Assembly: GCA_021202245.1 (NCBI GenBank)
Contig: JAJQDK010000017.1
Coordinates: 1-7,280 of the forward strand
Source of the DNA: Clostridiales bacterium
Lineage (GTDB): Bacteria > Bacillota > Clostridia > Oscillospirales > Acutalibacteraceae
Direction of reading: 5' to 3'
Length of the DNA: 7,280 nucleotides
The notes below the pieces were generated by a model that was not told the DNA's origin, made no database searches, and was given only the letters and a program-made list of their open reading frames with translations. Of the stretch, positions 5,750-7,280 are shown in pieces; position 1 is the stretch's first letter; the number at the start of each line of letters is the position of its first letter. The position numbers and the translations under genes are program-made.

Positions 5750-7006
5750 CTATTGTCTTTCAATATTTGCCGTTCTCGAAACAGACAGAACAATTCCCAT
5801 TTGAGCAAGCAGCATAATCAGGGAGCTGCCTCCGTAGCTGAAAAACGGCAGGCTGATACCCGTGTTGGGCAACCAGTCGGTTATAACCAGAATATTGAGT
5901 ATAACCTGAACGCCTATCTGCGACGTCAATCCAATTCCGAGGAGCTTTCCGAACTTATCCTTTGCACGCAGCGAAAGCGTGATTCCGCGCCAGATAAGGA
6001 GCGCAAATATAAGCAGTATCATTAACGCCCCTACAAGTCCAAGCTCTTCTACAACTATCGCAAAGATAAAATCGTTCTGAGGTTCGGGGAGCCAAAGATA
6101 TTTTTGCCTTGACTGTCCGAGTCCGAGTCCCCACAGGCCGCCCGAACCGATAGCGTAGAGCGAGTTACGGGTCTGCCACGTTGTCTGCCACATATCCTCG
6201 GTTGTATAGACAAGCGCCTGTCCCCAGCCCTCCATTCGACTCATAGCGTAGCTCAGTCCGCCGGACATAGCGAGCATAACAATAACCGCCGTAAAAATAA
6301 GTCCGCCGATTACGAGGTATCTTATCCTCATGCCGCCGATAAAAAGCATAAGAACGGTAAGTATGGCAATGATTATAATGGCGGAATAATGCGGCTCCAA
6401 AAACAAAAGCAGAGCCGTTGAGCCGAAAATCAGAACACCGGGAAGAACGCTGTAGCGTGCAAACTGCATTTTATCATAGTATTTACTGCACCAATGCGCA
6501 AAGAACAAAATTATAGAAAATTTTGCGATTTCCGATGGCTGTACGTTAAACAGCCCCAGCGGAATCCAACGCTTTACTTCGCTTTCACTCGGCAAAAACA
6601 GCACCACTATCAGCGAAATATACGATATTCCCAAAATTATCGGGGCTACCTTATGCAGCTTGTTATAATTAAAGAAGGACATAAATATCATAGTGCCTAT
6701 GCCGATAATTATAAAGATAATCTGTCTTTTAAGATAATAATAGCTGTCGCCCTCGGTATAATAAGCCGTTGCATAGCTTGCCGAAAACATCATAATTGTT
6801 CCGATTGCAAGCAAAACAAGAATTATCACGCAAAACGGCAAATCTATACCCATTCCTACGGAAAACCATTTTGTTTTCTTCATTTTACGCTTGTGGGAGG
6901 GACGTATAAAGAATTTTTCTTCCCTAATTTTCTGCTCCGAGTAATATTCGTCGTCATATATTCTGTTGATGTCTGCTTTAAGCATCATTCTTTGCTGCGG
7001 CGCCAT
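5750..7006 (-). CDS. ftsW: SEDS-family septal glycan polymerase FtsW (SpoVE-like)
   Basis: FtsW is a polytopic SEDS protein that polymerises lipid II into septal glycan strands with a partner class B penicillin-binding protein. The 418-residue product has a 45-50 residue hydrophilic N-terminal tail followed by about ten membrane segments (first about 53-76, last about 383-410). Family landmarks are QPSEIAKF (156-163), EPHYSA (204-209), the extracellular LPEPQNDFIFA loop (306-316) with the catalytic-position Asp312, and the C-terminal PNTGISLPFFSYGGSS (380-395). The ATG at 7006 has AGGAGG 8 nt upstream, so the tail appears genuine. It begins 45 nt after mraY and ends 21 nt before murG. RodA and sporulation SpoVE are close relatives; the cluster position favours FtsW, although in spore-formers this slot may be occupied by SpoVE, so the exact paralogue is less certain than the family. 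Confidence 0.92.
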   Translation of the reverse strand: MAPQQRMMLKADINRIYDDEYYSEQKIREEKFFIRPSHKRKMKKTKWFSVGMGIDLPFCVIILVLLAIGTIMMFSASYATAYYTEGDSYYYLKRQIIFIIIGIGTMIFMSFFNYNKLHKVAPIILGISYISLIVVLFLPSESEVKRWIPLGLFNVQPSEIAKFSIILFFAHWCSKYYDKMQFARYSVLPGVLIFGSTALLLFLEPHYSAIIIIAILTVLMLFIGGMRIRYLVIGGLIFTAVIVMLAMSGGLSYAMSRMEGWGQALVYTTEDMWQTTWQTRNSLYAIGSGGLWGLGLGQSRQKYLWLPEPQNDFIFAIVVEELGLVGALMILLIFALLIWRGITLSLRAKDKFGKLLGIGLTSQIGVQVILNILVITDWLPNTGISLPFFSYGGSSLIMLLAQMGIVLSVSRTANIERQ

Positions 7007-7051
7007 ACAAGCTCCCTCCTATCCGTAAGATTTGAGATTTTTGCGCCTCGG

Positions 7052-7280
7052 TCAAACACCGAAATAAACAAGGGCAAAAGCAATCGCTCCGAATACCGCC
7101 GTTACGGCGCTGAACACGGCTACAATTTTCACTTCGCTCCATCCGCTCATTTCAAAATGGTGGTGGATGGGGCTCATTTTGAACAAACGCTTGCCGTGAG
7201 TAATTTTAAAATATCCGACCTGCAGTATAACCGAAAACATCTCAACAAGATACATAATTCCAATCGGCAAAAGCAGGATC
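7052..7280 (-). CDS. mraY: Phospho-MurNAc-pentapeptide transferase MraY, C-terminal part
   Basis: Only the last 75 residues are present; the gene continues past the right edge. MraY is the integral membrane enzyme that transfers phospho-MurNAc-pentapeptide from the UDP precursor to undecaprenyl phosphate, giving lipid I. The visible part contains the segment leading into GKRLFKMSPIHHHFE, the family's diagnostic three-histidine motif on the last cytoplasmic loop, then GWSE and a final membrane helix ending in VYFGV. The full protein is normally about 320-360 residues, so roughly the last quarter is seen. A TTG at 7270 is internal, not a start. ftsW follows 45 nt downstream, with no murD between. 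Confidence 0.95.
   Translation of the reverse strand, partial: ILLLPIGIMYLVEMFSVILQVGYFKITHGKRLFKMSPIHHHFEMSGWSEVKIVAVFSAVTAVFGAIAFALVYFGV

Overview
The window carries the distal half of a division and cell-wall (dcw) gene cluster from a low-to-medium GC Gram-positive bacterium. Every gene lies on the minus strand, so the cluster reads from right to left: mraY (3' end only), ftsW, murG, murA, ftsQ/divIB, ftsZ. The Clostridia, and probably an Oscillospiraceae/Ruminococcus-like gut lineage, are suggested by the gene order, by murA sitting between murG and ftsQ, by AGGAGG-type ribosome binding sites, and by protein details such as the clostridial-style FtsW ending. The placement comes from recognising families by eye, not from a search.

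Layout: 7280-7052 holds the last 75 residues of MraY; 7006-5750 FtsW; 5728-4607 MurG; 4543-3290 MurA with a GTG start; 3223-1832 FtsQ/DivIB with a very long cytoplasmic tail; 1831-1662 an AT-rich gap with a likely promoter; 1661-555 FtsZ. A 3' hairpin (502-534) and an intrinsic terminator (416-449 plus U-tract) close the transcript. Positions 1-415 hold no gene. They contain three short-period tandem arrays (12-, 11- and 9-bp units) lying between two direct copies of a hairpin-forming repeat.

The genes form one pathway. MurA commits UDP-GlcNAc to peptidoglycan synthesis. MraY makes lipid I and MurG makes lipid II. FtsW polymerises lipid II into septal glycan, FtsQ/DivIB scaffolds the divisome, and FtsZ forms the cytokinetic ring. 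The MurA, FtsZ and MurG active-site motifs are intact, as is the SEDS aspartate of FtsW. murD is not between mraY and ftsW, and ftsA is not between ftsQ and ftsZ.

The coding part is ordinary housekeeping DNA. The least explained parts are the repeat-rich noncoding left end, the unusual low-complexity tail of FtsQ, and the non-canonical C-terminal peptide of FtsZ. I found no convincing new multi-gene system.
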